DNA from: Bimastos eiseni
Lineage: Eukaryota > Annelida > Clitellata > Crassiclitellata > Lumbricidae
DNA: 64,000 bases
Assembly (NCBI GenBank): GCA_959347315.1
Contig: OY365815.1
Location: 13,760,736-13,824,735, forward strand
Direction: 5' to 3'
Of the stretch, positions 34,950-46,299 are shown in pieces. The position numbers and the translations under genes were made by a program. The notes under the pieces are model-generated. The model was not told the origin of the DNA. It did no database searches and worked only from the letters and a program-made list of their open reading frames with translations. Positions within the stretch are counted from its first letter, which is position 1. Each line of letters opens with the position of its first letter.

Positions 34950-35268
34950 GCACTGTGATGATAACAACGTAGTAATGATAATGTAAGGATGATACTGTAT
35001 CTGGTAATAAAGACACTGTAATAATAACATCCCAGTAATGATTATGATTGCAATGTTCACACTGCACTGAAAATAATGTAGTAGTAACACCGTAATAATA
35101 AGGCTGTAGTCCTAATGATGACACTGTAATAAAGGCACTAATATTAAAAGCATCACAATGATGATACTGTAATAATAACATCGTAATAATGACACTGTAA
35201 TAAAACATCGTAATAGTAACACTGTAATAATAACATAGTGATAATAATCCTGTAATGATAACCGGCGA
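34950..35268. repeat. Degenerate GTAATAATRACACT minisatellite
   Basis: Repeated variants of GTAATAATAACA and TGACACTGTAATAA run through about 300 bp. The short ORFs across it are repeat artefacts. Confidence 0.8.
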
Positions 35269-35950
35269 CATTTAAAATAATTTCCGATCAAACAATCATT
35301 TCTTTTTCATAGTTTCTCATAAAGGAACGCAATACAGATGTCCAATTGCAAATGCAGTTACGACAATTGAACGGCATTATCATAGTGGAGGGTGACATCG
35401 GTCAACAGCGAAGACGGGAATCGGAGAAGACAGGGAAAGGACGTCTGGAGGAAATGAATTCAGGATTAGGTGCGTTTTTGTCGAGATTCCTGGGTAAATA
35501 CAGATTCTGAGAAGTGTGTGCTTAGCGCAAATGGGAAGAAATTTTTATTGCGTGAGCCTTAGCGAATGACGAAAGACCCTTTGATGGTAGACGCATCGAG
35601 ACACGTTATCGCCACAGTATAATACAGTACAATACAACTGTATCTTATATTACCCTCCTTCAAAAGTTCAGATGTTGAGACGACCATATGTGACAGAAAT
35701 CGCAGAACTCCACAGAGCATAGATGGCGTAAAGAAATTGCGAGCGAAGAACATGCTGAAGGTTTCTCAGCAATCTGCGTTATAGTACACAGTATTACTGT
35801 TGCTTCAGAAGACGCTCCAGCCGGAACAATTCCAGTTACATGCCAAGTGCTCAAACCAGTCGTGCTTATTCTAATAATACATTACAATGCAATGCATCTG
35901 TAATTTGATAATCCTTCCTTCCAGAAAGTTCAGAAGTGAACATAATAAAA
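35269..35950. other. No gene seen
   Basis: No recognisable coding sequence. Short ORFs at 35559-35854 have no family match that I can name. Confidence 0.45.
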
Positions 35951-35974
35951 ATTATATTGGATTTGTTGTTGTTG

Positions 35975-36085
35975 GTTTTCCTCTTGCTCTTCTTCTTCTT
36001 CTTCTTCTGCTTCTTCTTTTTCTTCTTCTTCTTCTTCTTCTTCTTCTTGTCGTTTTCTTTTTGTCGTTTTCTTCATCGTCGTCAT
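35975..36085. repeat. CTT/TTC trinucleotide tract
   Basis: Nearly pure CTT repeats on the plus strand. The opposite strand encodes an acidic run that should not be taken as a protein. Confidence 0.9.
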
Positions 36086-37220
36086 CTTCGTATTCTCCTT
36101 GTTAGGTCGTAATTTCTCGAAGAAATGTCTCTTAACAATCTGACACAGTTCAATGGATCCGTCTAAGGCAGCATGCGATCGAACGAAGCTAACGACGATT
36201 ACGACTTGAAATATTATACAGAGCTTGGGGTGGGACGGTATGAAACGGTGTGCCATACTGGCACTTCTCCTGGCGACTGTTAGCATCCCTGGAGGGGATG
36301 GGCATGGTTCTTGTCTCCATATCGACACCTCTTTTCTCCACTTCGAATCCTGTAAAATTTAATATGCGCAGTATATAGGCCTATATAAATCATGTAGAAA
36401 CTGACTATTACTAAAACCTTTACATCTGTCAGTCTAACAGCACTGTTGAGACACGACTGAAGAGGAGAGAACAGAACCTTACGAAAACCAATTAGAAGTA
36501 ATTACGGTCAGTTCAGGAACATATATAAAGGGCATTCGTGAACTACAGCTATGAAGGTAAAGCAGAAAATAGAATCTCCTTGAGATGCCTTAAATTAAGT
36601 GAAACTAGGATGCGCGATTGCGCGTGTGAGGCTATAGAAGGTCTCGATAAAAGTAATTGAACTATCAAGGTTAACACCCAGATCCCGAACACATCGAGAA
36701 AGATAAGAGAAGGAACTTACTTTCCAGAGAAGAGAAACAAGTCAAGCTTCTGAAGCTGCTAAGAAGCAGGGCTACCATACCGAGTAACACGATCTTTAGA
36801 GACATTTAGAAGCATCATCATAAGAATCATTACAGCGTATACCTGCCTGTTGCTGTATACTCGACGTATCTACCATGGAATTAATGTGGCGCCAGGTATG
36901 ATGAGATATTCGCAGGAAAACAATTCGTCGAAGCCTAATGAAATTAAATCGCCGGGCGCTGCTGAGGAGCGGAGAAGCGAGGTCGAAGTGGAATATCGCA
37001 TTAGACGACGTATTAGTTGAGGAAGAGAGACGGACCATTGACGCTGACCAGGACCAGTGGAATCTACAGAACAATATGCACACGATTAAGCATACGTGCA
37101 GCGAGAGGCACAAAGGCGATCAAACAGAAGGACATACAGCTCTGTCTTAATACATAATGTTCCCTCAGACATAAGTATGCACAGACGGATAGATAGAGAC
37201 GGAGACTTGGAAAATAGTTA
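36086..37220. other. No supported gene
   Basis: The 105-codon minus ORF at 36796-37113 and the overlapping plus ORF at 36938-37150 have no recognised domain. Neither is supported. Confidence 0.4.
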
Positions 37221-37224
37221 AAGA

Positions 37225-37490
37225 TAGCTATTGCTTCCGTCTGTCTGTTTGTCTGTCTTGTATGTATGTAGGTCTTGTCTGTCTGTCCGTCTGTCCTGTC
37301 TTGACTGTCTGTCCGTCCGTCCGTCTGTCTAGTCTGTCTGTCTGTCTTGACTGTCTGTCCGTCTGTCTGTCTTGACTTTGACTGTCTGTCCGTCCGTCTG
37401 TCTTGTCTGTCTGTCCGTTTGTCTGCCTTGACTGTCCGTCCGTTTGTCTGTCTTGTCTTTGTCCGTCCGTCCGTCCGTTTGTCTCTCGTT
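37225..37490. repeat. GTCT/GTCC tetranucleotide microsatellite
   Basis: Interrupted GTCTGTCC repeats are spaced by CTTGACT motifs. A LINE tail in minus orientation follows at 37490-37565. Confidence 0.9.
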
Positions 37491-37565
37491 CGTAATGGTA
37501 AGCTCGCAATTTCTAAAGCGTTAGTCAAAAGCCAAGCGCAGGTCACCAACTTGTCACAAGCGTAA
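37490..37565 (-). mobile_element. LINE 3'-tail remnant
   Basis: A decayed copy of the tail block seen at 20930-20990, on the minus strand (TTGGTGACCTGCGC, TTGGCTTTTGAC). Confidence 0.55.
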
Positions 37566-38261
37566 CATCGAAAGATTCGAGACAGTTCCGTCCTTGTACT
37601 GATCCTTCTTCAAACTCTGCCCACTACTTTCAATATTCGGCCATAAACGACAGTGCATCATTAAACCACATTTAGCCTATTACAATAAATGCTTAATTAC
37701 CGGTATACATGACTTCCCTAATCGATCAGATGATAAGTGATAATGGTTCACTTTTGCTATGATCAGAGGCAGAGGCGGCGATCTCGTTTAGTAAGATGCT
37801 GAGTTATTTTATATTCTGTTATGCAATAATGACACGTGATTTACTTATAGTAAATGGTAGAAGGCAACAAGCCCGTTGACTCTGATTCGCTTGTCTAAAT
37901 CCTCGTATAGCAAACAAAGTGCTTCACTTTTGCTACGTTGAGAGGCATGGGCGTCCGCAGAGATCCCTTCCCCGAAGTCACTGGTGCAACTACATCCAGT
38001 TTCCCTTCCTTCCCGTTTTTAAACTCACATAATTTTTTTAATTGCGCTAACAATGGTATATCCCCTCTCCATATTTCTTCTTGAATGGAGCATTTGCTGT
38101 TAGGTATATTGGCGTAGGCCTACAATCTCCTGACAGGTCCATAGCCACAGGTCAAAGTAAAGACGAAGCAAAACCCACTTCTGAACTCTTCCCATTATCG
38201 ACCTCGCCCTGCCTTACCGTCCTCTCCACTTCCATATTCTAGCCTTCCATCCCTCGTTGCC

Positions 38262-38636
38262 TTTAACACTAACCCTAACCCTAACCCTAACCCTAACTCA
38301 TACCCATACCCTAACCCTAACCCTAACCCTAACCCATACCCTAACCCTAACCCTAACCCTAACCCTAACTCATACCCATACCCTAACCCTAACCCTAACC
38401 CTAACCCATACCCATACCCTAACCCTAACCCTAACCCTAACCCTAACCCATACCCATACCCATACCCTAACCCTAACCCTTACCCTAACCCTAACCCTAA
38501 CCCTAACATATACCCTAACCCTAACCCTAACCCATACCCTAACCCATACCCTAACCCTAACCCTAACCCTATCCCTAACCCTAGCTTTAGCCCTAGCCCT
38601 AGCCCTAACCCTAACCCTAACCCTAACCCTAACAAG
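38262..38636. repeat. Interstitial telomere-type repeat, CCCTAA on the plus strand
   Basis: About 370 bp of CCCTAA units with CCCATA, CCCTTA and CCCTAG variants, equal to TTAGGG on the minus strand. Variants cluster in higher-order groups (ACTCATACCCATACC recurs). Unique sequence lies on both sides, so it is interstitial. Confidence 0.95.
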
Positions 38637-38681
38637 TTATAACAAAGCAGAAGCTTGACAGATAGTGTTAGACTGTATGGC

Positions 38682-38810
38682 AGTGCTGTCCAACACGCGC
38701 ATTGCATGCGGCCCGTGGGTGGATTTTAAGTGGCCCGCTCGGTCTTGCAGAATTAGCAATTTTTCAAAATGAGGTAAAGACAAGTCACTTGCCTATTTTC
38801 ATACTTTGCT
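38682..38810. mobile_element. hAT-end-like fragment
   Basis: CAGTGCTGTCCAACACG, GCGGCCCGTGGG and GATTTTAAGTGGCCC resemble the fragment at 25465-25610. It is next to the telomere-type block. Confidence 0.6.
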
Positions 38811-39649
38811 CATCAACATTATGATAATCATCATTGTCATTATGTCATTATCATCGCTATCCTCAAAAATAATCACCATGAGTTTATTTTGTTACGGGCG
38901 GTATATCACCAGTGTGCATTGCTACATCCACATGGTGGGCCTAGAGGCTGAGGCTAGAGCTGATCCGATTTCAGACCAAATGTCAGGTTCCCCATTAAAT
39001 TTCAACCGCACTTCGTAGGTTGTTGTAGTTCGATGATTTAGAAACACATTCCTTAGTACTCAGAATTTTGCAAAACAAAAAAGGCCATGGCGATGTCCCT
39101 GACATCAGGATGCCAAATCTGTAAAAAATATTGACTTTATCTGCAGAAAAAAGTTTCTCAGTTCCCCGATTTCCGAGGTTTCCGGGTTCCCCGATTCCCA
39201 TTTCCCCAATTAACCAATTAACAGCGAAGGAAGTAGTAGTTATAGTAATAGTGGTAGAAGTAGCATTGGTAGTAATTGCAGAAGTAGCCGTGCTGTAGCA
39301 GCAGTTGTAGCAATTATTCATGCTGACAATGTTTTGAGATAGTAATGTTGAGGTGATGACGACGACGATGAAGACAATGACGTCAAAGATTACGACGGCG
39401 ACAATGATGATGATAATTTTAACTACACCGGATGATCTTCACGGCTACTGATGACATTGGCAACGACGATTGGCGATGTTAATCATGTCGTTGTCGCTCC
39501 TCGGCTGATAAGAGGTAGTGAAGATGGGTCTATGCATATTTCAGACATCGTCCATTTATTCTGCTCCCAGGTCATCGTCGTCCTTCGAAGACTCCTACGG
39601 TCATCTGTCAAAGGCTAACGACCCGGCCAACCACCTGCTGCTCACCAAT

Positions 39650-39659
39650 CCCTCCATCC

Positions 39660-39695
<36 letters not shown>

Positions 39696-39835
39696 GTATC
39701 TTCCTCTGTCTGTCTCTGTCTGTCTGTTTCTCTCTGTCTGTCTGTCTCTGACTCTCTTTGTCTCTCTTTCTCTGTCTGTCTCTGTCTTCGTGTCTGTGTC
39801 TGTCTGTCTGGCTGTCTGTCTGTCTGTCTGATCTA
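39650..39835. repeat. TC / TCTG microsatellite
   Basis: CT repeats grade into TGTC repeats. ORFs across it are artefacts. Confidence 0.9.
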
Positions 39836-39929
39836 AAGGTAAGGTTTTGTGTTAGGAGATGTGAGGTGAGGTTGTAATAAGATGAGTTATGATAAGGGTA
39901 AAGGTTAGGTAAATAAGATGAGGTGAAGT

Positions 39930-40135
39930 CATGTCATGTATGTATGTATGTATGGATGTATGTATGTACGTATGGATGTATGTATGTATGTATGTATGTA
40001 TGTATGTATGTATGTATGTATGTATGTATGTATGTATGTATGTATGTATGTATGTATGTACGTATGGATGTATGTATGTATGTATGTATGTATGTATGTA
40101 TGTATGTATGTATGCATGTATGTATGTATGTATTA
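39930..40135. repeat. ATGT microsatellite
   Basis: Nearly pure TATG repeats with occasional ACGT and GATG units. They produce the Met-Tyr-Val-Cys and Ile-His-Thr-Tyr artefact frames. Confidence 0.95.
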
Positions 40136-40139
40136 CAAA

Positions 40140-40540
40140 TTACATAAATATGCAACCTGTAATAATATAGGTCTACAATGACCTCAGATTTACATTGGAT
40201 CGATTAATGCGGTCTGCATGACGGTGACAGCGCCACAGATCAGAGATTGGAGCAGATGGACATTGAAGCCCCACTCCCCGATAGATCATGCTTTTAGTGG
40301 GGCGCCCTCCTTCAGCGGGGATGTCGTCACCAAAGAGGGGGTAGGCTGCGTCAGTTGGCACCCCATCCCATTGGCAGTGCAGCCTCCGGGGCTCACGTTT
40401 GCTCTCCGTTGCTCTCCGGTGCATTGATGCATTGGCTGTATTATTGGTCATCATCTGAGCTCATCAGCCTCGTCTAATGAATCGACGCTGGTCATCATTT
40501 GTAGTGGACAAATGAACGACGAAAATAAATATGACCGATC
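40140..40540. other. No assigned gene; unclassified low-repeat segment
   Basis: The segment is less AT-rich than its surroundings and contains the minus frame GVPTDAAYPLFGDDIPAEGG (40173-40454). I recognise no family and no splice sites decide it. Confidence 0.35.
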
Positions 40541-40544
40541 GATC

Positions 40545-40840
40545 GATTGTCCACTTTCTCTCGTTGTTGTTCCCTTCGCTCCTCTTCCATCGACTTACTG
40601 TCTGTCTCGTTTTCTATCTCTCCCTTTCCTCTTTTCCCTCTTCTTCTCCCATCTATCTCGTCCTACTTTCCGTGTCACTCCGTTCTTCCTCATAGTAATC
40701 TTCCATTCCTTTTCCACTCCTCTCTTATCCTGCCTCTGCGTTACATCCGTCTTCTTTCCTTCTCTTGCTCCCCTTCTTCCTCCTTCGCCCTATTCCTCCC
40801 GCACCCTCTTTTTGCTCCTTCCTCTGATATTCCTTAATTA
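40545..40840. repeat. Pyrimidine-rich strand-asymmetric tract
   Basis: The plus strand is almost entirely C/T over about 300 bp without a regular unit. A similar tract lies at 41320-41440, and purine-rich counterparts at 42900-43240. Confidence 0.75.
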
Positions 40841-41030
40841 AGATAATTCTCATAATTTTAGTTAGGTATTCAATCCATAGTTTTCCAGTTCATTCATACG
40901 AACAAAGTTCTCCATTTCTGCCTCAAAGTTTCCACCTTCCTCCTCCACCTTGTCCCTTTCTTCATTTTATCAAATCTGTCCTTACGCTCTTTCCTCCTAT
41001 TCTTTATCACTTCTTTTCCAGTGTTCTTCC

Positions 41031-41107
41031 AGGGAACAATAGCGTAATGGATAAAATACTGATGTGAACAACCGAGGAACCGAGTTCGATATCCGTATTC
41101 TCCGTAA
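41031..41107 (+). mobile_element. tRNA-like sequence (degenerate, possibly SINE-derived)
   Basis: TAGCGTAATGG resembles a polymerase III A box and GAGTTCGATATCC a B box, with spacing as in a tRNA. The putative acceptor strands (gggaaca / tattctc) pair imperfectly. The anticodon arm does not fold convincingly, so it is not called a functional tRNA. Confidence 0.4.
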
Positions 41108-41617
41108 TGTTGACAATAGTCTTTCTTTCGCTCGGCGATGGAGTTGGCGAAATAAAATTTACAGATGTACATTGTATGACAGAATGGACGCCTTGCATAG
41201 CTGCCGACAGTCAAATTCGACTCCTGTAGTAACTTGTCATCATTCGTTCATACTTAGGCTTATCAGTTTTAAATTTAAAATGAACATCATTATTTAAATT
41301 GTTGCTCATTCCTGCCCTTTCCTAGCTCCTTCCTCTTCTCATTCATCTTCTTTTCTTCCCCTTTCTCCAGCTTCCTCCTATTCTTTCTTATATTCCTTTT
41401 ACTCTCCCTGCTACCTTCTCCTCCTCATACTCCTCCAATTTTCTGCATCGCAGCATCCTACCCTAATAACCCATCGCTGCATGTATACTGTCATTGGTTT
41501 TGCCCCTCTTCCATCTACTCCAGCAACCCATCACGCCCTCCCTTCTTCGTTCGCCCTATTTGCTATCCTCTCCTTACCATGTTGTCTTCAGACGCTGAGC
41601 TTTTTCCATTCGACGGG

Positions 41618-41822
41618 GTCACGGGTTCACGTGTGACAGATCTGTCGGACGATATGTCTACCGATCTGTTGGCCTCGTGTCGTCTGCTCGGTGGATGGGG
41701 CGGGACCAGAGAGCCATGGTGACGTCGCCATGGCGATAGTCACATGACCCGTAAAAGACGACGGCGGGTGAAAGATGATTGGACAGTAAGGATGGTCTCT
41801 AAGGTCACGTGGTCGATAGTTG
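41618..41822. promoter_or_regulatory. Dense cluster of transcription-factor-like motifs
   Basis: Within 200 bp: TTCACGTG (E box), GGGGCGGG (GC box), TGACGTCG (CRE-like), GTCGCCATGGCGAT (X-box-like palindrome), TCACATGA, ATTGG (inverted CCAAT) and TCACGTGG (E box). It is CpG-richer than the neighbouring AT-rich DNA. No adjacent coding exon was recognised. Function is inference from motif matches only. Confidence 0.4.
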
Positions 41823-41829
41823 ATTCTAT

Positions 41830-43239
41830 ACTAACTGTTCTAATCAACTCCACTCTGTTCAATTTCGTCTATTCTAATTTTTTTACTATATGCTAAACAA
41901 TTCTCCATTTCGATTATACCCTATTTTAGTCTTTAATTTATCGTATGTGCTCTATTCTAATCTACTCCAACACACTTCTCGAATTAATTCTTAATTTAAT
42001 ATATTCCAGTCGATCCTGAGGTTGAATTGACATGCCCTAACTATTTTGATTTATCGTAATTTATCATGTGACGATCTTCTGTCTTATAAATTCCAGGTGG
42101 AAATGTTACGCATCATCAGGTGATGTAAGCTAAGGATTATCTATCATCGTGTTACTGAATTGGTTACTACGGGAACCTATACAGCGGTTGTGGATCCTTT
42201 CAGGGCTACCATTCGTGACCAACGATGAACCATTTGTGTTTCTTGAGAAACGGAATTGCTTGGGTTGTTAAAAGCTCTGCTGGAACAATAAATTGATTGA
42301 GATGTATTGATTGATTTCTTGATTTACAAAGCGCTCCAATCAACATCATCGTTAAGTGATAAGAGGCCATGGTCTTGGCGTTGCACGATTGTATCATGGG
42401 TATAATAGACAGCCCAAAGTTTCACCCCAACGGGAACCTTGATTTGGACCCTGGGTCATCAAGTTCTTTAGCGGTCTATAATAGAGCCGCACAACTATCG
42501 AGACAACGAGTGACCATAATATTATGTCTGGGTTCGTTTATCTGTCTGCGTTTGTCAGTTTGACCCTCCTTGTGTGTCTGATTGTCCAGTTAAAGTTCAG
42601 TCTGTGTTCTGCGGTTTTATGTTTTACTGTCTGCGTCTGTCTCTAAACGAGACCGCCTGTAGGACTATGTGCCTGCTTCTCTTTGTCCGTGTTATTCTTC
42701 CTGGTGACTGTCTTCCTCTATGTTTAACATCCACCTTGTTCAGAATGGCGCTTAATTAAACAAACCATACGCAAGGTGGCGTTAACTGGCTTACTTATTT
42801 ATCACACGCATAATTTGTCACGCAGCTGTTTTTGGCATTATGACGTTTCTTCAAGGCAATCTCAATGGTCGACGTATAACGGGTCTGATAATAAAGGAAC
42901 CAGGGATCGACTGGAACAGGAAAGCCGGAATAGGAGCAGGAGGAAGGACAGGAAATGAGGGAACGATGGAGAGGAAGGGCGAGCAGGAAGTGAAGAGTTA
43001 GGGAGAGACGGAGTAGGGATCAAGAGTTTGATGGATTGGAGAGAGGAGTCGAGGGGAAGAGTAAGCGAGGAAGAAGGAAGCTGGGAAATGGGAGCAATGG
43101 AAGTAGAATTATATTGGGGAGAGTAAGGGAGGAATGGTAGAGTTAGAAGAGGGCATCGACTGGGGAAGTAAGAAGAAGGGTGTGAGGAGAGAGTCAATGA
43201 GAGGAGAATGCAGCGAAGAGGCAAAATCTGTTAATTCTC

Positions 43240-43240
<1 letters not shown>
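41830..43240. other. No supported gene
   Basis: The stretch is AT-rich at first, then purine-rich on the plus strand from about 42900. ORFs at 42206-42958 show no recognisable family. Confidence 0.45.
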
Positions 43241-43247
<7 letters not shown>

Positions 43248-43307
<60 letters not shown>

Positions 43308-43455
43308 CAGAGAGACAGAGAGAGAGAGATAGAGAGAGACAGAGAGAGACAGAGAGAGACAGAGAGAGAGACAGAGAGAGAGACAGAGAGAGAGAGAGAA
43401 AACGAGAGAGAGAGGCAGAGACAGACAGAAAGAGAGAGAAAAAGAGACAGAGAGA
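43248..43455. repeat. AG microsatellite
   Basis: GA repeats grade into GAGACA repeats. Long ORFs on both strands across it are low-complexity artefacts. Confidence 0.95.
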
Positions 43456-43879
43456 ATAGAGTAGACATAGGGATGCAGCGGTAGATACAGGAGTGGGAAT
43501 GAAAAAGAGAGGGAGGAGAAAGGCATGTAATTTGGTTCAGTAAAGAACCGAGGAAGAGAGGAAGATGTAAGAGGGACGGAGGTGTTTGGAAATAGAACAA
43601 AACGTGAAAGGAATGGGCAACTTGGCGGTTATGAGATAGGAAGGGAAGGAATTGAGTAGGGAGCGACACAACCGAGGGAGTCATAATTATTGCAGCAAGA
43701 AACGAGAGAGACGCAGAACTAATCGCATTTGTCGTCAGAAATAATTTAGCGCTCATGAATACCTGTCAAATTTTGGCACAGCATAGCAATCCCTGACGCC
43801 TCACCTATAATCTCTGTCGGCATGCCTGCTTGCGTCTCTGCCTGCCCTATAATCAGTCATTCGGCCAGCAAGCAAGTCA

Positions 43880-44105
43880 GTCTGTGAGTAAGTGAGTGAG
43901 TGAGTGGATGAGTGAGTGAGTGTGAGTGCATGAGAGAGTGAGTGAGTAAGTTAGGAAGTGAGTGGGTGAGTGAGTGAGTGAGTGAGTGAGTGGGTGTGTG
44001 TGAGTGAGTGAGTGAGTGTGTGTGAGTGAGTGTGTGTGAGTGTGTGTGAGTGAGTGTGTGAGTGTGTGCGTTAGTGATTTAATGTGTAAGTGTGTGAGTG
44101 GGTCA
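43880..44105. repeat. GTGA microsatellite
   Basis: Interrupted GTGA, GTGTGA and GTGTGTGA units. Confidence 0.95.
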
Positions 44106-44380
44106 ATCGGTCAGTCAGTCAGTTGGTCAGTTATTCAGTCGGTCTCCGATAACTCCAAGTCTTCAACTGATATCCGCCTTTCAGAGTCAACATGAATAGC
44201 TATGCATACAGTCTTTCCTTAAGTAGGTCTATAACATATGCAAAAGACACAATGTCCGTTGATACCTAACATCCGTATTGATTTGTATCTGTCTTCAATG
44301 TTGGATTTGTAATTATTCTGTAACTCTGCACACATATTCCAAGCAAACTTCGTTCTCACAGATTCTTATCTGCACAGCTC

Positions 44381-44382
<2 letters not shown>

Positions 44383-44453
<71 letters not shown>

Positions 44454-44455
44454 GT
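44383..44455. repeat. TA dinucleotide tract
   Basis: About 70 bp of TA repeats, followed by TCTG repeats to about 44520. Confidence 0.95.
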
Positions 44456-44754
44456 GAGTGTTGTGAGCCTGTTTCTGTCTGTCTTTCCGTCTGTCGGTCT
44501 GTCTGTCTCTCTCTGTGTCTCTATTCATCTGTGTGTCTCTTCCTCGACCCTTCGTTCTCGTTGCCGAGATGGCAGACATAGTGAATTGGTTATCGAAGGC
44601 ACCAGACTCAAACATAGCCGGCGTCGACTTCGGTCGTCATATTATCATCTGTAATTGTATTTTGAATATGATCTTCGGCCGCACAAATGTTCCACGCGAC
44701 ACATCGAGACGAAAACAGGTCATCGCTAACAGACAGGCAGGTCCACAGACGTAC

Positions 44755-45090
44755 ATAGCACTGACTGACCGACTGTCAGTGACTGACTGACTGACTGACT
44801 GACCGACCGACCGACCGACTGACTGACTGACTCAGACTGACTGATTAACTGGGTTACGACCGACTGACCAACCGACTGAGTGACTGGATGGGTGACTGAC
44901 TGACTGGCTGACTGACTGACTGAGTCACAGACCGACTGACCAACCGACTGAGTGACTGGCTGGCTGGCTGGGTGACTGACTGGCTGACTGACTGACTGGG
45001 TCACAGACCGACTGACCAGTCGACCGAGTGACTGGCTATCAGGCTGACCAACCGACTGACTGACTGATTGACTGGCTGGCTGGTTGGATG
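44755..45090. repeat. GACT/GACC microsatellite with higher-order units
   Basis: GACT and GACC repeats with longer recurring blocks such as GGTGACTGACTGGCTGACTG and CACAGACCGACTGACCA, which indicates secondary duplication of groups of units. Confidence 0.9.
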
Positions 45091-45639
45091 GATTGATGGT
45101 TTACTGTCTAACCGTCGGTCAATCGGAAAGACCGAGCTGGCAGAAGGACGAATGGACAGAAAAACACCAAGATAGAAGGACGGACAGACAAACGGACGGA
45201 TGCAGAGACTGGCGCCAATGAAGCATTGGTCATTCTGGTCATTACATGCAGCGTACTGGATGAACCTCCCCACCTGGGAATATGGGCGCTTGCTGCGTTG
45301 GCAACGACCTGATAAAATAAACCTATTTGACTTTCTATCAGTGGATAATGGGGCTAATGCTCCGCTGAAGGGCAACCTTATGGATTATGACGGGTCTTTT
45401 CTGAACTCAGCACCGACCAAAGAGAGAGGAACTTCTGGCAAAGGGGGGGGGGGGGTAATAGACCCAGACAGGTTTGAATTGGTTACGAATCTTGACCCAA
45501 AATAGACACCTTGATACATAGATGGTATGATACATAGTTTAACAGACGAATGTAATAATTCTAATATTTACAGTATAAGATTTTTGGCCAAGGAGTAATA
45601 CGCTTTTATTTCACAAGCTGCTCGAGTTTGACCTGTACA

Positions 45640-45960
45640 GCCTTTGGTTGAATTGGGAACGCCTCCAAGCTAACTTACAGGGGCGCTATACAAATTTAAG
45701 AAGTGAACGAATGAATGAATTTAATTATAGTAATTATGGTAACATTATTATTAATATTAATAATGCTAATAATAAAAATAATATTATTATTTTTATATTG
45801 ATAATAACAATTTATTAATATGATAAAATAAAAAATAATATTAACAATATACCTATAATATGCTAATAAAATAGTGAAAATATAATAATAATAGTAATAT
45901 GGCAATATTAATTTAATAGTAATATAATAACAGTAATAAAATAATAATATAATAATTGCT
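45640..45960. repeat. LINE tail followed by AT-rich TAATA repeats
   Basis: GGGGCGCTATACAAATTTAA plus GAAT repeats (45685-45720) is a LINE tail. It is followed by about 240 bp of TAATAT/ATAATA low-complexity sequence. Confidence 0.75.
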
Positions 45961-46209
45961 GATATGGTACGACACTGATTACGATATTGGACTCAAGGTA
46001 ATTATAGCACACTATAATAAAAAATTAAAGTGAAGTTCAGTTGGAAGATAATTGTGACGATGGCATGTTCTGATGATGGTGGTGGTCACTACAAATGAGC
46101 TATTAAAGATGATAACAATGATGATTCTGGTGAGCGTCACAGCAAAAGTAGGTCCGGGATTTACAGTTTTGACAATAAAAACCAATTCCTGCGACTATGG
46201 GGGGACGTC

Positions 46210-46295
46210 GATAAATGACGTCACGCGCCTAGGGAGGTGGTCACACAATTGTGACGATGTGTGACGATGAAAATCGACGAAATGTGACGTCACAT
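46210..46295. promoter_or_regulatory. Paired perfect CRE palindromes
   Basis: TGACGTCA occurs at 46216-46223 and 46285-46292, with GACGTCG just upstream and CACAATTGTG between. Such palindromes bind CREB/ATF-type factors in animals. No neighbouring exon was identified. Confidence 0.4.
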
Positions 46296-46299
46296 CAGA

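Noticed and set aside
35930..36328. Acidic 132-codon minus ORF
   Set aside because: The poly-Glu run comes from the CTT microsatellite; the rest has no recognisable domain.
38257..38658. Leu-Thr repeat ORF of 133 codons
   Set aside because: It is a translation of CCCTAA repeats.
43109..43756. 215-codon minus-strand ORF
   Set aside because: It is open because of the TC/AG microsatellite and a surrounding strand-asymmetric tract; no domain.
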